Shown here: positions 13,122 to 13,219 of the stretch, in pieces
How positions within the stretch are numbered: the stretch's first letter is position 1
Layout: each line of letters starts with the position of its first letter
Assembly: GCA_000437275.1 (NCBI GenBank)
Contig: FR899724.1
Span: forward strand, 95,631-108,849
Source of the DNA: Clostridium sp. CAG:411
GTDB taxonomy: Bacteria; Bacillota; Clostridia; Lachnospirales; Lachnospiraceae
Length of the DNA: 13,219 bases
Direction: 5' to 3'
Notes under the pieces: model-generated
Databases searched by the model: none
What the model was told of the DNA's origin: nothing
The model's input: the letters and a program-made list of their open reading frames with translations, nothing else
Translations under genes and position numbers: made by a program

Positions 13122-13219
13122 ATAACACGATTCGCTGCTAGCGCAGCAGATCAGAAGGTGCTTGTCCCCCCCTGATACAAACAAGTCCTCTCCACCACTT
13201 ATTGCTCTACGCAATAGAA

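Overview
The window reads as low-GC, Gram-positive chromosomal DNA, most likely from a Lachnospiraceae-type Clostridium relative. This rests on strong AGGAGG-type ribosome binding sites, a YhaM-type exoribonuclease, a split ThrE exporter, a TatD-linked radical SAM protein and AT-rich intergenic DNA. Every gene I can support lies on the minus strand, so gene order runs from high to low coordinates. No rRNA, tRNA, CRISPR array, phage gene or intact transposon was seen.

Layout from the right end in transcription order: a small conserved-looking protein of unknown function (12943-12737) with a clear promoter and terminator; a stand-alone HNH endonuclease-like protein (12578-11418); the two halves of a ThrE-type threonine/serine exporter (11245-10469 and 10245-9817) separated by an unusual 223-nt gap; and then a terminator that overlaps the promoter of a PdxK/PdxY-type pyridoxal kinase (9658-8783). 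The kinase is followed by a TatD-associated-type radical SAM protein (8702-8088), a class 3 lipase-like protein (7966-7178), a DUF1275/YoaK membrane protein (7141-6464), a precorrin-2 dehydrogenase-like protein (6370-5750) and a C26-family glutamine amidotransferase (5719-5000). These six are closely spaced with no obvious terminator between them and may be partly co-transcribed, but their functions do not form one pathway.

Next comes a 335-nt intergenic region holding three consensus DnaA boxes, two promoters and a pair of 11-bp direct repeats, all upstream of an HtrA-like membrane protein (4664-3426). That protein appears to have lost two of its three catalytic residues. Then come the YhaM exoribonuclease (3279-2335) and an RlmD-type 23S rRNA methyltransferase (1925-504).

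The non-coding ends are rich in repeats. A 101-nt sequence containing the 3' end of rlmD is duplicated with a 122-nt period. A 26-nt terminator hairpin core occurs identically at the left edge and between rlmD and yhaM. A degenerate 40-nt sequence near 2061-2102 recurs near 13084-13121. No single new multi-gene system is evident. The best leads are the catalytically degenerate HtrA protein with its regulated-looking promoter and nearby DnaA boxes, the structured rlmD-tail repeat, the Asp-to-Asn change in the siroheme enzyme and the uncharacterised HNH protein.
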